From: Hydrogenophaga sp.
Lineage (GTDB): Bacteria > Pseudomonadota > Gammaproteobacteria > Burkholderiales > Burkholderiaceae_C
NCBI GenBank assembly: GCA_018333605.1
Contig: JAGXSV010000002.1
Span: 32,141 to 96,140, forward strand
DNA length: 64,000 nt
Reading direction: 5' to 3'
A program made the translations under genes and the position numbers. Of this stretch, positions 32,173 through 44,036 are shown one piece after another; within the stretch, counting starts at the first letter, position 1, and each line of letters opens with the position of its first letter. Under the pieces are notes generated by a model. That model saw nothing but the letters and a program-made list of their open reading frames with translations. It did not search any database and was not told the origin of the DNA.

Positions 32173-33123
32173 ATGCCACTGGGCACCCTGGACCGCACCC
32201 CGCCACCGTTTTTCAAACAGGGCCCTTCAGCGCTGTCCAAACTGGTGGTGTTCAGCGCCCTGGCGCTGTTTCTGATGGTGGCCGACATGCGCTTCAAGTT
32301 TGCCGTGCCCATCCGATCGGCCTTGGCCACCGCGCTGTATCCGGTGCAATGGCTGGTGCTGCAACCGGTGCAGGCGGCAGGCCAGGCCGGCGGCTACTTC
32401 ACCTCGTTGCACCAGGCGCAGCGCAGCGAAGGGGAGGCGCTGCAACGCCTGGCCACCCAGGCAGGGCAGTCGCTCCAGCTGGAACAGCTCACCCTGGAAA
32501 ACCGGCGCCTGCGCGAACTGCTGTCCATGCGTGAGCGCATCACCACAACGGCCACCGGCGCACAGGTGCTGTACGACGCGGCCGACCCTTTCTCGCGCAA
32601 GGTGGTGATCGACCGCGGACAAACCCACGGCATTGAGCCGGGTTCGCCCGTGATCGACGAACGCGGCGTGCTCGGCCAGGTCACCCGCGTGTACCCGCTG
32701 GTGTCTGAAGTGACTTTGCTGGTGGACCAAGACCAGGCGATTCCTGTGCTCAACACCCGCACCGGTGTGCGCAATGTGGCTTATGGCCAGCCATCGGCCA
32801 CCGGCGACGGCCTGGAGCTGCGCTACACGCTGGCCAACGCCGACATCGTTGAAGGCGACTTGCTGACCACCAGTGGCGTGGACGGGGTGTACCCGCCCGG
32901 CCTGCCGGTGGCGCGCGTCACACAGGTGGAACGGCGTGCCGAATCGTCCTTCACCCGCATTCGCTGCGAGCCCCTGGCCCGGGTGCAAGCTGCGTTGCAT
33001 GTGCTGGTGCTGGCGCCCGTGGGACCCAGCCTGCCCCCATACAAGCGGCCCGAGGCGAGTGGCTCACAGACACCGCTCACCGCACCCGGCACCGCCGTGG
33101 CCACCCCCCGGAGCGCGCCATGA
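32173..33123 (+). CDS. mreC: rod shape-determining protein MreC
   Basis: VVIDRGQTHGIEPGSPVIDERGVLGQVTRVYPLVSEVTLLVDQD. Confidence 0.95.
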   Translation: MPLGTLDRTPPPFFKQGPSALSKLVVFSALALFLMVADMRFKFAVPIRSALATALYPVQWLVLQPVQAAGQAGGYFTSLHQAQRSEGEALQRLATQAGQSLQLEQLTLENRRLRELLSMRERITTTATGAQVLYDAADPFSRKVVIDRGQTHGIEPGSPVIDERGVLGQVTRVYPLVSEVTLLVDQDQAIPVLNTRTGVRNVAYGQPSATGDGLELRYTLANADIVEGDLLTTSGVDGVYPPGLPVARVTQVERRAESSFTRIRCEPLARVQAALHVLVLAPVGPSLPPYKRPEASGSQTPLTAPGTAVATPRSAP

Positions 33124-33650
33124 TCATGCGCCCTGGCCAGCAGTTGCTGCTGCCCGCCAACCCGTTCTTCATCTGGTTCACCCTGCTCGGTGCGTTGCTG
33201 ATCAACATGGCGCTGAACATGGGCCTGTGGGGGCGGGCCGCCTGGGTGCCCGACCTGCTCGCCGTGGTGCTGGTGTTCTGGAGCGTGCACCAGCCGCGGC
33301 GCGTGGGCGTGGGCGTGGCCTTTGCCTTCGGCCTTGCCCTCGACGTGCAGCAGGGCGCGCTGCTGGGCCAGCACGCATTGGCCTACACCGTGCTGGGCTA
33401 CTTTGCCGTGTTCATGCACCGGCGCCTGCTCTGGTTTGCGGTGCCCACGCAGGCGGTGCAACTGTTCCCGCTGTTTCTCGGGGTGCATCTGCTCGAATTG
33501 ATGGTGCGCATGGCCTCGGGTGGCACGTTTCCGGGCGGACTGTTCTTCCTGGCGCCGTTCCTTGAAGCCCTGCTCTGGCCGGTGGCCAGTGTGCTGCTGC
33601 TGGTACCGCAGCGGCGCGCGCCCAACCCCGACGACAACCGGCCATTATGA
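33120..33650 (+). CDS. mreD: rod shape-determining protein MreD
   Basis: Small multi-TM protein overlapping mreC; FGLALDVQQGALLGQHALAYTVLGY. Confidence 0.93.
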   Translation: MIMRPGQQLLLPANPFFIWFTLLGALLINMALNMGLWGRAAWVPDLLAVVLVFWSVHQPRRVGVGVAFAFGLALDVQQGALLGQHALAYTVLGYFAVFMHRRLLWFAVPTQAVQLFPLFLGVHLLELMVRMASGGTFPGGLFFLAPFLEALLWPVASVLLLVPQRRAPNPDDNRPL

Positions 33651-33655
33651 GTACC

Positions 33656-33735
33656 CCCCGCGCCGCCTCCGGCGTCACCCCCTCAAGGGGGCGATGCAAG
33701 TGGCCCGGCAAAGCCGGTTCCACCGCATCCTGGTG
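33656..33735. repeat. Palindromic GC-rich repeat (family B), inverse orientation
   Basis: CGCCGCCTCCGGCGTCACCCCCTCAAGGGGGCGATGC...GGCCCGGCAAAGCCGGTTCC; same modules as the hydrogenase-locus repeats. Confidence 0.6.
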
Positions 33736-33814
33736 CAGCCCTATCGCGCCGGAGGGAACTTGCCTTCACGGGTCGGCGTCTCTCACCCGTGATACCCAAA
33801 GCTGAGCAACCGAG

Positions 33815-35788
33815 ATGACCGAACTCCGCAACATCGAAGCCGATCTGGCGCAGTTCCGCACGCGGGTGGTGGTGGCTGGGCTGGGGGTGTTGCTGGCGTT
33901 TGGCCTCATCGCTGCGCGCATGGTCTACCTGCAGGTGGTGCGGCACGACGACTTGCTGGCCCAGGCTGAGAGCAACCGCACCGCCGTGCTGCCGGTGGTG
34001 CCCAACCGGGGCCAGATTCTGGATCGCCACGGCCGTGTGCTGGCCACCAACTTTTCGGCCTACACCCTGGAGATCACCCCCTCCAAGGTGTCCGACCTGG
34101 ACGCCACCATCGAAGCCTTGGGCGACATCGTCGAGGTGCAGCCGCGCGACAAGCGCCGCTTTCGCAAGCTGCTGGAAGAATCGCACCGTTTCGACTCGCT
34201 GCCCCTGCGCACCCGTTTGACCGACGAGGAAGTGGCCCGCTTCACGGCGCAGCGTTACCGTTTTCCGGGCGTCGAGGTGCGGGCAAGGCTGATCCGCCAG
34301 TACCCGCATGGCGAGGTGGCGAGCCACGTCATCGGCTATATCGGACGCATCAACCAGCGCGAAAAAACCCGCATTGAAGAGTGGCCCGAGGAAGAGCAGG
34401 CCAACTACCGGGGCACCGAATACATTGGCAAGCTCGGTGCCGAACAAAGCTACGAACGCGAACTGCACGGCATCACGGGTTTTGAACGGGTAGAGACTTC
34501 GGCGGGCGGGCGTGCGGTGCGCTCGCTGGCCAACACGCCGGCCACCCCGGGCAACACGGTGGTGCTGGCGATCGACATCCAGTTGCAGAAGCTGGTGGAA
34601 GACATGTTTGGCACGCGCCGCGGCGCCCTGGTCGCCATTGACCCGCGCAATGGCGAGGTGCTGGCTTTTGTCAGCAAGCCCACCTTCGACCCCAACCTGT
34701 TCGTCGAAGGCATCGACGTGGAGAACTGGCGCGCGCTCAACGAGTCGCTCGACAAGCCGCTGCTGAACCGGGCGCTGCGCGGCACCTACCCGCCGGGTTC
34801 CACCTACAAGCCGTTCATGTCGCTGGCGGCCCTGGAAACCGGCACACGCAGCGCAAGCACCACCATCAACGACCCCGGCTTCTGGATGTTTGGCAACCAC
34901 CGCTTCCGCAGCCACGGCGACACCAGCCTGGGCGCGGTGGACCTGCACCGCAGCATCGTCAAGTCGAGCAACACCTACTACTACTCGCTGGCCAACGAAA
35001 TGGGCGTAGACCTGATGCACGACTTCATGAAGCCGCTGGGCTTCGGCCAGATCACGGGCATTGACCTGCGCGGTGAAGTGCGCGGCGTGTTGCCCAGCCA
35101 GGCATGGAAGCGCAACGCCTACAAGCGGCCCGAGCAAAAGCGCTGGTACGCCGGTGAAACCATTTCGCTGGGTATTGGCCAGGGCTACAACAACTTCACC
35201 ATGCTGCAACTGGCCCATGCCATGGCCACCCTGGCCAATGGCGGTGTGAAATACCCACCACACCTGACCCTGGCCACCGAAGACGTCGTGACGCGCGAGC
35301 GCACGCCACCCAGAGTGCCGCAGGCCATTAATCTGGGCTACAAACCCGAGCATGTGCGCGCGGTGCTGGGCGCCATGCACGCGGTGACGACCGAGGGCAC
35401 CTCGGCGCGGGTGTTTGCCGGCGCCGGCTACCACAGTGGCGGCAAGACAGGCACCGCGCAGGCGGTGACCATTGGCCAGAAAGACCGCTACGATGTGCGC
35501 AAGCTGGAGGAGCACCAGCGGGACCACTCACTGTACGTGGCCTTTGCCCCCATGGAGCAGCCGCGCGTGGCGCTGGCGGTGGTGGTGGAAAACGCCGGCT
35601 TTGGCTCCGCGCACGCGGCACCCATTGCGCGCCGGGTGTTTGACTACCTGCTGATGGACCAGTACCCCAACGCCCAAGACCTGGCCGCGGTACAGAAAGG
35701 CCTGGCCGCCAGCCCGATAGGCACACCCCTGAAAGCCAGCACCATGCCCTGGCCACCGGTGGATGAGGCCACCCCCGACGCACCATAG
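33815..35788 (+). CDS. mrdA: penicillin-binding protein 2
   Basis: YPPGSTYKPFMSLAALE (SxxK), SSNTYYYSLA, SGGKTGTAQ. Confidence 0.97.
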   Translation: MTELRNIEADLAQFRTRVVVAGLGVLLAFGLIAARMVYLQVVRHDDLLAQAESNRTAVLPVVPNRGQILDRHGRVLATNFSAYTLEITPSKVSDLDATIEALGDIVEVQPRDKRRFRKLLEESHRFDSLPLRTRLTDEEVARFTAQRYRFPGVEVRARLIRQYPHGEVASHVIGYIGRINQREKTRIEEWPEEEQANYRGTEYIGKLGAEQSYERELHGITGFERVETSAGGRAVRSLANTPATPGNTVVLAIDIQLQKLVEDMFGTRRGALVAIDPRNGEVLAFVSKPTFDPNLFVEGIDVENWRALNESLDKPLLNRALRGTYPPGSTYKPFMSLAALETGTRSASTTINDPGFWMFGNHRFRSHGDTSLGAVDLHRSIVKSSNTYYYSLANEMGVDLMHDFMKPLGFGQITGIDLRGEVRGVLPSQAWKRNAYKRPEQKRWYAGETISLGIGQGYNNFTMLQLAHAMATLANGGVKYPPHLTLATEDVVTRERTPPRVPQAINLGYKPEHVRAVLGAMHAVTTEGTSARVFAGAGYHSGGKTGTAQAVTIGQKDRYDVRKLEEHQRDHSLYVAFAPMEQPRVALAVVVENAGFGSAHAAPIARRVFDYLLMDQYPNAQDLAAVQKGLAASPIGTPLKASTMPWPPVDEATPDAP

Positions 35789-35790
35789 GC

Positions 35791-36549
35791 CTACCTGACC
35801 CACGCGTCGTAGGTCGTCTTCAAGATCAGCGCGCTCACCACCACGATGAACACCTGGCGCACGAAGCCGCTGCCGTGTTTCAGCGCCAGGCGGGTGCCCA
35901 GCAAGCTGCCCGCCACGTTGGCCACCGCCATCACCACCACAAAATGCCACCACACATGGCCTTTCCAGGCGAACAACATGAGCGCCGACAGGTTGGACGC
36001 GGTGTTGAGCAGCTTGGCGCTGGCGCTGGCATGCAGGAAGTCGTAGCCCAACCAGCGCACAAACAGAAAAACGAAAAAACTGCCGGTGCCGGGGCCAAAG
36101 AAGCCATCGTAAAAGCCAATGGTCACCCCCAGCAGACTGGCCGCCAGCGCTTCCCGGCGGCCCGTAAAGCGGGGCGCATGACTGTGGCCCAGCTGCTTTT
36201 TGGCCAGCGTATAAGCCAGCACACCCAGCAGCACCAGCGGCAAGGCGCGGCGCAAAAAGTCGGGTGAAATCACGGTCACCGTCCAGGCGCCCACCAGCGA
36301 CCCGGCAAACGCCACGGCGGCCGCCGGCAGCAGCGCGTGCCAGGGCATTTGAACCCGCCGGGCGTATTGCAAGGTGGCTGCGGCGGTGCCCCACACCGAA
36401 GCCCCTTTGTTGACGCCAAACAGCGTGGCGGGATGGGTGGAGGGAAACACCGCAAACAACGCTGGCACCAGGATCAGCCCGCCGCCACCCACGATGGCAT
36501 CGACAAAACCGGCAAACAGGGAGGCAAGGGTGACAAGCAGCAGTTCCAT
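35791..36549 (-). CDS. TauE/SafE-type sulfite exporter/permease
   Basis: FAGFVDAIVGGGGLILVPALFAVFPSTHPATLFGVNK. Confidence 0.92.
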   Translation of the reverse strand: MELLLVTLASLFAGFVDAIVGGGGLILVPALFAVFPSTHPATLFGVNKGASVWGTAAATLQYARRVQMPWHALLPAAAVAFAGSLVGAWTVTVISPDFLRRALPLVLLGVLAYTLAKKQLGHSHAPRFTGRREALAASLLGVTIGFYDGFFGPGTGSFFVFLFVRWLGYDFLHASASAKLLNTASNLSALMLFAWKGHVWWHFVVVMAVANVAGSLLGTRLALKHGSGFVRQVFIVVVSALILKTTYDAWVR

Positions 36550-36737
36550 GCGGCGATTGTCACGGGAACCGCAGCAGCCGGCGCTTCCGGCTCCGGCTGC
36601 TGCAACAGCCTGCGCAACGGCGGGGTGCGCACCGAACCCAACGCTCACAAAATGAGAACCGCTGTCGGGCTTTTACAAGGCCGATCGGGTGCTTTTTGAG
36701 CTGATGAGCGGACATCAGCGAACACCTCTCACCCGCG

Positions 36738-38084
36738 TCAGGCCCCTGCCAGGGGGAGCTCCATCTGGAACTCGGCCCCCCCGCCTTCAGCATTGCATGC
36801 GCTCAAGCGTCCGCCGTGCTGCTCCACGATGCCGTAGCTGATCGACAGGCCCAGACCCGTACCCTTGCCCACCGGCTTGGTGGTGAAGAAGGGATCGAAG
36901 ATACGCAGCAGGTGCTCGGGCGGGATGCCGGGTCCGTTGTCGCGCACGCACACGCGGGCCCGGGTGCCGTCGCAAACCACAGACACCCAGACGCATGGCG
37001 CCACCGCACCAAGGCCTCCCACGGCGTCGAATGCGTTTTGCAACAGGTTCATCATCACCTGCTGCAACTGGCCTGCGCTGCCCATGACGATGCAGGGCGT
37101 GCCCGCCTGCCAGCGCACATCCATGGGTGAGTGTCGACCTTTTTGCACCCAATGAATGGCGCGTTCAATCACCTCGATCAGGTTCACCGGCGTGCGCTCT
37201 TCCGGGTCCATGGCCGAGAAGCGTTTGAGTCCGTGCACGATGTCAGCGGTGCGTTGTGCGCCTTCCAGCGTGCCTTCGATGAGGGACGGCAGGTCGCCCA
37301 TCAGGTGTTCGATGCGCAGCTTCTGGCGCAGCGCCTGCAGCACCGGCTCGGGCTCGTGGGCGTGCAGCGCGGCCATGTAGGTCTGCAGGCGGTCGCAGTA
37401 CTTGCGCAGCGCGTGCACATTGCCCAGCACAAAGCTGATCGGGTTGTTCAGCTCGTGCGCCACGCCGGCCACCAACTGGCCGAGCGAGGCCATTTTTTCC
37501 GAATGCAGGAGCTGCTGCTGCGTGCGCTTGAGGGCCTCGTGTGCGGAGCGCATCTCGTGGTACGCGCGCTTGAGTTCGGCCGTGGGCCGACCCACCCACA
37601 CGGTGCCGACACGCCGCCCGCTGGGGCCAATGCGCGGCGTGCAGTTGGCATCCACTGGCACCGGTTGACCCTCGCGATCGAGCAAGTTGAGCTCAATGCC
37701 CTGGCCCGAACGCGGCGTATCGCTGCAGTCCATCGCGGCGCGTGCGGCGTCCACGCTGGCGGCGTCGGCCAGCAAATCGGCCAGGCAGTTGCCGCGCAGC
37801 TGTTCCTCGTGGCGCCCGACCAGCTCGCACAAGGCCGCGTTGGCCTGCTCGATCAAACCGCGCTCGTCGCACACCACCAGCACGTCCGACATCGACGTGA
37901 GCACACTGAAGATGAACTGCTGCGACTGCTCCAGTTCGGTGTTCTTCTTCTCCAGCTCCACCTCGTCGTCGATCAGTCGGGTGTAGACCTCGTCCATCTT
38001 CTGGATCACGTCCAGCCAGGTGGAATCGTCCACACCCTCCATCGGCACGGTGGGCAGCGGGCTCGGGGCGCGGTCTTTGCTCAT
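36738..38084 (-). CDS. hoxJ: PAS histidine kinase of the H2-sensing circuit (HoxJ-like)
   Basis: [30 protein letters not shown]-box; [25 protein letters not shown]; adjacent to hoxBC. Confidence 0.88.
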   Translation of the reverse strand: MSKDRAPSPLPTVPMEGVDDSTWLDVIQKMDEVYTRLIDDEVELEKKNTELEQSQQFIFSVLTSMSDVLVVCDERGLIEQANAALCELVGRHEEQLRGNCLADLLADAASVDAARAAMDCSDTPRSGQGIELNLLDREGQPVPVDANCTPRIGPSGRRVGTVWVGRPTAELKRAYHEMRSAHEALKRTQQQLLHSEKMASLGQLVAGVAHELNNPISFVLGNVHALRKYCDRLQTYMAALHAHEPEPVLQALRQKLRIEHLMGDLPSLIEGTLEGAQRTADIVHGLKRFSAMDPEERTPVNLIEVIERAIHWVQKGRHSPMDVRWQAGTPCIVMGSAGQLQQVMMNLLQNAFDAVGGLGAVAPCVWVSVVCDGTRARVCVRDNGPGIPPEHLLRIFDPFFTTKPVGKGTGLGLSISYGIVEQHGGRLSACNAEGGGAEFQMELPLAGA

Positions 38085-38129
38085 GATGAAAAGAAGCCCT
38101 CGCAACGCGGGACAGCACCTCGTCCAGGG

Positions 38130-38232
38130 GTGCCGCGAAACCGGCTTCGCCGGGGCGCGGGCGCCGTCCCCCTGCCCAGCGCCGAAGGCGCGCCAGAGCG
38201 GGGGGAAGCCGCACAGCGGCGCAGGGGGGTGT
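38130..38232. repeat. Palindromic GC-rich repeat (family B), hoxC-hoxJ gap
   Basis: gaaaccggcttcgccgggg...cccagcgccgaaggcgc...gcggcgcaggggggtgtcc. Confidence 0.6.
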
Positions 38233-38237
38233 CCATA

Positions 38238-39695
38238 TCAGTGCACGGTACAGACCATGCAGGGGTCGAACGAACGCACGATGTGTTGGACGGCGATGGG
38301 TGTCTGCTCGCCATCGCGCACCGGCGCATCCACCAGCGCCTGCTCCAGCGCGCCGGGCGTTCCCTGCGCGTCACGCGGCGAAAAATTCCAGCTGGTGGGC
38401 GCGACGATCTGGTAGTTCGCGATACGCCCGCGCCGCACCACCAGCCAGTGGCCCAGGCTGCCGCGCGCGGCCTCGCTCAGGCCTACGCCACTGCCCTCGT
38501 CCGGCAGTATGGTCGGCACGCAGAAGGCCTCGGTCGGTCGGATCGCCTGCAGCCATTCTTCCATCAGCGGCACCACGCGGGCGAGCTCGATCAGCCGTGC
38601 CAGCACGCGCGTGTAGACCGTGCCGCCGTGGCGCACCACCGCGTCCACCACCAACGGTTGGGCGCTGGCAAGTTGGCGCGCAACAGCGCCGGTTTCAACC
38701 ACTTCACCACCCAGGCGCGGCGCCTTGTTCCAGGTGTAGGCGCCGGGCTTGTCGGGCTCGGGGCGGGTGATGCCGTGCAGCGGATGCAGCGGCTCGCGCG
38801 CGTGGGCCAGCCAGGTGTGGGTGGCGTCTTCGGTGATGCGGTGCGGGTTCAGCACTTCGACCGCGCCGGTCTGCGCGCGCCACACACCACCGGGCAAGGC
38901 CCAGCCACCACCCGACTGTGCATAAGCGCCATAACTCAGGTAACGCCCCGGTCCGGGGCCGAGCGTGTCGAGTTGCAGGTCGCGCACGAGGGTGAGGAAA
39001 AAGCGCAGGTCGCCGCCCAGCGGGTCCTGCGCGTGCCAGCCCCACAGCGCGGCTTCGTTGGTCAGCGCCGCCACCGCTTCGAGCGGCGCGGCGAACAGCT
39101 GGCGCTCCAGGAAACTGCGGAACTCACGCACTTTCGCCAGCAGGCGCACGCGCTCGGCGGCATCAATGGCGCGGGTGGAGCCACCGGGTTCTACCGACTG
39201 CGTGTGCGGCCACTTGCCGCCCAGCGTGCCCACCAGCGTGAACCAGCGCTGGCGCGCAGCGGTCGCCGTGCGCACCTGCTCGCCGTGGTCGGGCGCGAAG
39301 CGGCGTTGGGCTTCGACGTGCCAAGGCCGGTCGGCGTAAGCCGGGCGGGCGAAGTCCGGCATGAAAAACAGGTAGAAGTGCGTCAGGTGATCGGCCAGGT
39401 TTTCGGTCGCCAGGATCAGGTTGGTCGCGTGCTGGCCGTTGGCCGGCATGGTGATGCCGGCCAGGTCGGCCAGCGCACGCGCCGAGGCCACCGACTGAGA
39501 CACCGAACAAATGCCGCAGATGCGCGGCACATAGACCAGCGCATCGTGCGGCACCTTGCCCTGCAGGATCTGTTCGAAGCCGCGGTACATGGTGGCGTTC
39601 ACCTGGGCGGAGGTGACGCGGCCGTCGGCGATGTCGAGCTGGACTTCGAGGTCGCCTTCGACGCGGTTGAACGGACCGACGAGCAGGCGACTCAT
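38238..39695 (-). CDS. hoxC: Regulatory (H2-sensing) [NiFe]-hydrogenase large subunit
   Basis: VPRICGICSVSQSVASARAL; ends exactly FDPCMVCTVH*, no C-terminal extension. Confidence 0.95.
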   Translation of the reverse strand: MSRLLVGPFNRVEGDLEVQLDIADGRVTSAQVNATMYRGFEQILQGKVPHDALVYVPRICGICSVSQSVASARALADLAGITMPANGQHATNLILATENLADHLTHFYLFFMPDFARPAYADRPWHVEAQRRFAPDHGEQVRTATAARQRWFTLVGTLGGKWPHTQSVEPGGSTRAIDAAERVRLLAKVREFRSFLERQLFAAPLEAVAALTNEAALWGWHAQDPLGGDLRFFLTLVRDLQLDTLGPGPGRYLSYGAYAQSGGGWALPGGVWRAQTGAVEVLNPHRITEDATHTWLAHAREPLHPLHGITRPEPDKPGAYTWNKAPRLGGEVVETGAVARQLASAQPLVVDAVVRHGGTVYTRVLARLIELARVVPLMEEWLQAIRPTEAFCVPTILPDEGSGVGLSEAARGSLGHWLVVRRGRIANYQIVAPTSWNFSPRDAQGTPGALEQALVDAPVRDGEQTPIAVQHIVRSFDPCMVCTVH

Positions 39696-40705
39696 TTCAA
39701 CCTCGTTTTTCGAACGGCGGGTATCACCACCAGGTGATCCGCCACCGCGTTGTTCTTCACCCGTTTCGGCGTCGCGCTCTTGGACAAGGAAGCCAGCGCG
39801 ACGAACCAGGCCTTGGGCATGTCGGTCGGCAGGCCGATGGGAATGCCGGCGAGCTTGGGCGTTTCGTGGAACGGGTGACCGGGTTCCTGGAAGCCGGGCT
39901 CGGTGCAGGCGATACAGGCGTAGCCGCCGCGTGTGCAGCTGCCCTCGCCGTTCCACAGCCGGGTGTTGCAATCAGCGTGCACCTGCGTGCCTTTGCAGCC
40001 CATGTGCTCCATCATGCAGCCGAGGTCCGACGGCTTTTCGGCGCTGGCCTTGAACTCGTAATACTCGTTGCGCGTGCAGCCGTGGTGCACCAGTTGGTCG
40101 GCATAGAAACGCGGCCGGTTCAGCGGGTCCAGGTCGTCGGCCGTAAAGCCGTCGGCGGCCAGCGCCATGAGTGTGTCAATCACCCAGCTCGGGTGCGTGG
40201 GGCAGCCCGCGATGTTGATCACCGGCAGGCCGCTGCTGGAGCGGAAATCCGCTCCGAGCAGTCCTCCGGTGCGGTCATCTTCGTACTGCAGGCCGCAGGC
40301 GTCGGTGGGGTTGTCGCCGCCGGCGGTGATGCCACCCCAGGCCGCGCAGCTGCCGACGGCCAGCACGTGTTTCGCTTTCGCCGCCAGCTCGCGCACCCAG
40401 TGGATCATGGGCAGGCCGGTACCGGCCAGCATGTGAAAGCGCCCCGTGCCGTTCGGGCCGCGCAGCAGCGAGCCTTCGACGCACAGCGCGTCGAGCCGGG
40501 TGCTGCCGTCCAGCACCGCGTGCAGGAGCGCGATCACCTCTTCGCCACTCGCCATCGACAGCGAGGGGTGCCACAGCAAGTTCACGCCACCATCGCGCAG
40601 GTGGCCCCGGAAATCGGGGGTGTCGGCGCACAGCAGCGACATGCTGCAGCCGCCGCAACCGCCCGACTGAAGCCACAAAACGTTGAGACCAGCGCCATGC
40701 TTCAC
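39692..40705 (-). CDS. hoxB: Regulatory [NiFe]-hydrogenase small subunit
   Basis: LNVLWLQSGGCGGCSMSLLCAD; no Tat signal; GTG start at 40705 preceded by GGAGGTG. Confidence 0.92.
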   Translation of the reverse strand: MKHGAGLNVLWLQSGGCGGCSMSLLCADTPDFRGHLRDGGVNLLWHPSLSMASGEEVIALLHAVLDGSTRLDALCVEGSLLRGPNGTGRFHMLAGTGLPMIHWVRELAAKAKHVLAVGSCAAWGGITAGGDNPTDACGLQYEDDRTGGLLGADFRSSSGLPVINIAGCPTHPSWVIDTLMALAADGFTADDLDPLNRPRFYADQLVHHGCTRNEYYEFKASAEKPSDLGCMMEHMGCKGTQVHADCNTRLWNGEGSCTRGGYACIACTEPGFQEPGHPFHETPKLAGIPIGLPTDMPKAWFVALASLSKSATPKRVKNNAVADHLVVIPAVRKTRLK

Positions 40706-40726
40706 AGCGACACCTCCATCCGGCAG

Positions 40727-40815
40727 ACGCCGCGGAACTGGCTTTGCCGTGCCACTGGCGTCACCCCCTTGAGGTGGGATGCGGCTACGCGCAAGGCGCA
40801 AGCGACGGAGGTGGA
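40727..40815. repeat. Degenerate family B repeat between hoxB and hoxA
   Basis: gccgcggaactggctttgccgtgccactggcgtcacccccttgaggtggg. Confidence 0.5.
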
Positions 40816-40817
40816 CC

Positions 40818-42274
<1,457 letters not shown>

Positions 42275-42278
<4 letters not shown>

Positions 42279-44029
42279 GGCCGATGCACCGCCAGATGGC
42301 GGGGTGTCCAGGCGTGCGGCTGCTTGTGCACGAAGTGGTGGCGTGCCACGTGGTAGCTGGGATCGAAGCCGTAGAAGTTGCGGTGCATGCGCGCCAGTTC
42401 CTGTTCGCGGTAAAGGGCCAGCGGACGGTGGGCCTCGTCCTGCTCGCGCCGGGCCTGCTTGGCAGCCAGCTCTCCGCTCTGATTGTAGGAGCTGGCCAGC
42501 GCCAGCGCGCGCTCCAGGCCGCGCTCTTCGAAGCCTTGGCGCGGCCCCTCATCGTTGTGGTCGAGCAGGCCGATCTTCAGCGCCTCGGCGGCCAGCAGCG
42601 GAAGGCGCTGCGTCATCAGCGCCTTTGCGCCGGCGTCGCCGAGGCGGCGCGGCAGCAGGTAGGTCCAGTACTCGGAACCATACAGGTTGCCCATGTTCTT
42701 GTAATGTGGGTTGAGCACCACGCTGCCGTGCGCCCACACCTGGTCGGCCGCCAGCGCGAGAAAGGCGCCACCCGCGCCGGCGTTGCCGCGCAGCACACTG
42801 ACCGTGAGCCGGTCGGTGGTCTGCAACACCGCCAGCGCGACGTCGTTCATGGCCTGGATGTTGCGCCACGAGGCATCGGCGGCGCTGTCGCCGGGGCGGT
42901 GCGCGGCGGCCTCGATGCTGTTGAGGTCGATGCCGTTGCTGAAAAACCCCTCTCCGCCCAGCAACAGCAGCACTTTCGTGGGCCGCTCGCGCACCTGCAG
43001 CAGCGCGGCGCGCAGGCGCTCACAGCGCGCGGTGGACATGGCGCCGTTGTAGAAGTCGAAGCTCAGGCAGCCCACGCGCGCACCCTCGGGGCCGTGCTCG
43101 GTGTAGCGCAGCTCGCCCCATTCGTCGGCTGCGCGCTCCAGCGGCACGGGGCGCTGCGGCAGGCTGGCCGCTTCGGTGGCGAACAGCTCGGCCGCCACCT
43201 GCTTGAAGCTACCCTGGACGGGCGGCGTGCCCGGCGGGTCGACGCGGCGCGCCTGGCCGATCCAGACGCCACCGTCCACCGTGCGGCGCAGCAGCGCGCC
43301 ATCACGCACGGCGAGCACGGCGCCGGGTTCGGCACCCTCAAATTCGGCCATGGTCGCGGCACTGGCCCGATGGGCATCGCCGAGGTAACAGGGCTGGCCC
43401 CAGAGCGCGTCGAGCACGCCGGGCTGGCCGTCGCCGCTGCGGAGTTTGGCGAGCACGGTGGCGGTGCTGTCCTCAGCCCAATCGATCGCGCGTTCGCCCT
43501 GGCGCAGCAGCGGCTGCCAGCGCGCCAGCGGCACCAGTCCGGTCCACGCCGGTGCTTCGCGCTCGCCATCAGCGAAGCGTTGCACGGCGGCCAGCGTGGC
43601 CTGCAGCGCGGCCTGGGTGACCTCGCGCCGGTACAGGCTGCCCTTGGTGGCCTCGCGCAGGGGAAAACGCGCGTGCGCCCAGACCGGGCCGGCGTCGAAA
43701 TCGCCATCGGCCTGCAGCACCGTCACGCCCCAGTGCGGCTCGCCGCGCCAGACCGCCCAATCCAGCGCCGACGGCCCCTGGTCGCCCGGCGGGCCGGGGT
43801 GCACCACGAGGCAGGTCACGCGCTGCCACACCGTGGCCGGGATGCGGCGCTTGAGGAACGGGGCCAGCACCAGGTCGGGCAGGAACAGGGCCACGGCCTC
43901 TTCGGTCACGCTGTCGGCGATGTCGAGCTCCACGCTCAGGGTGTGGCCCGCCGCGCGCAGCTCGGCGAAGAGCCGCTGGGTGAGGCTGTTGAAGCTGTGG
44001 CAGAGCAGGAGGATGCGCAAGGGGTTCAT
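42275..44029 (-). CDS. hypX: Hydrogenase maturation protein HypX (HoxX)
   Basis: N-terminal formyltransferase-like MNPLRILLLCHSFNSLTQRL...; C-terminal enoyl-CoA hydratase-like KVLLLLGGEGFFSNGIDLN. Confidence 0.93.
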
Positions 44030-44036
44030 CGGGTTG

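Noticed and set aside
33683-35527. 614-aa minus-strand ORF antisense to mrdA
   Set aside because: Shadow ORF; mrdA has all three PBP motifs in the other strand.
37131-39737. 868-aa plus-strand ORF antisense to hoxJ and hoxC
   Set aside because: Crosses two well-supported genes and a repeat; low-complexity His/Arg/Gly-rich translation typical of GC-rich shadow ORFs.
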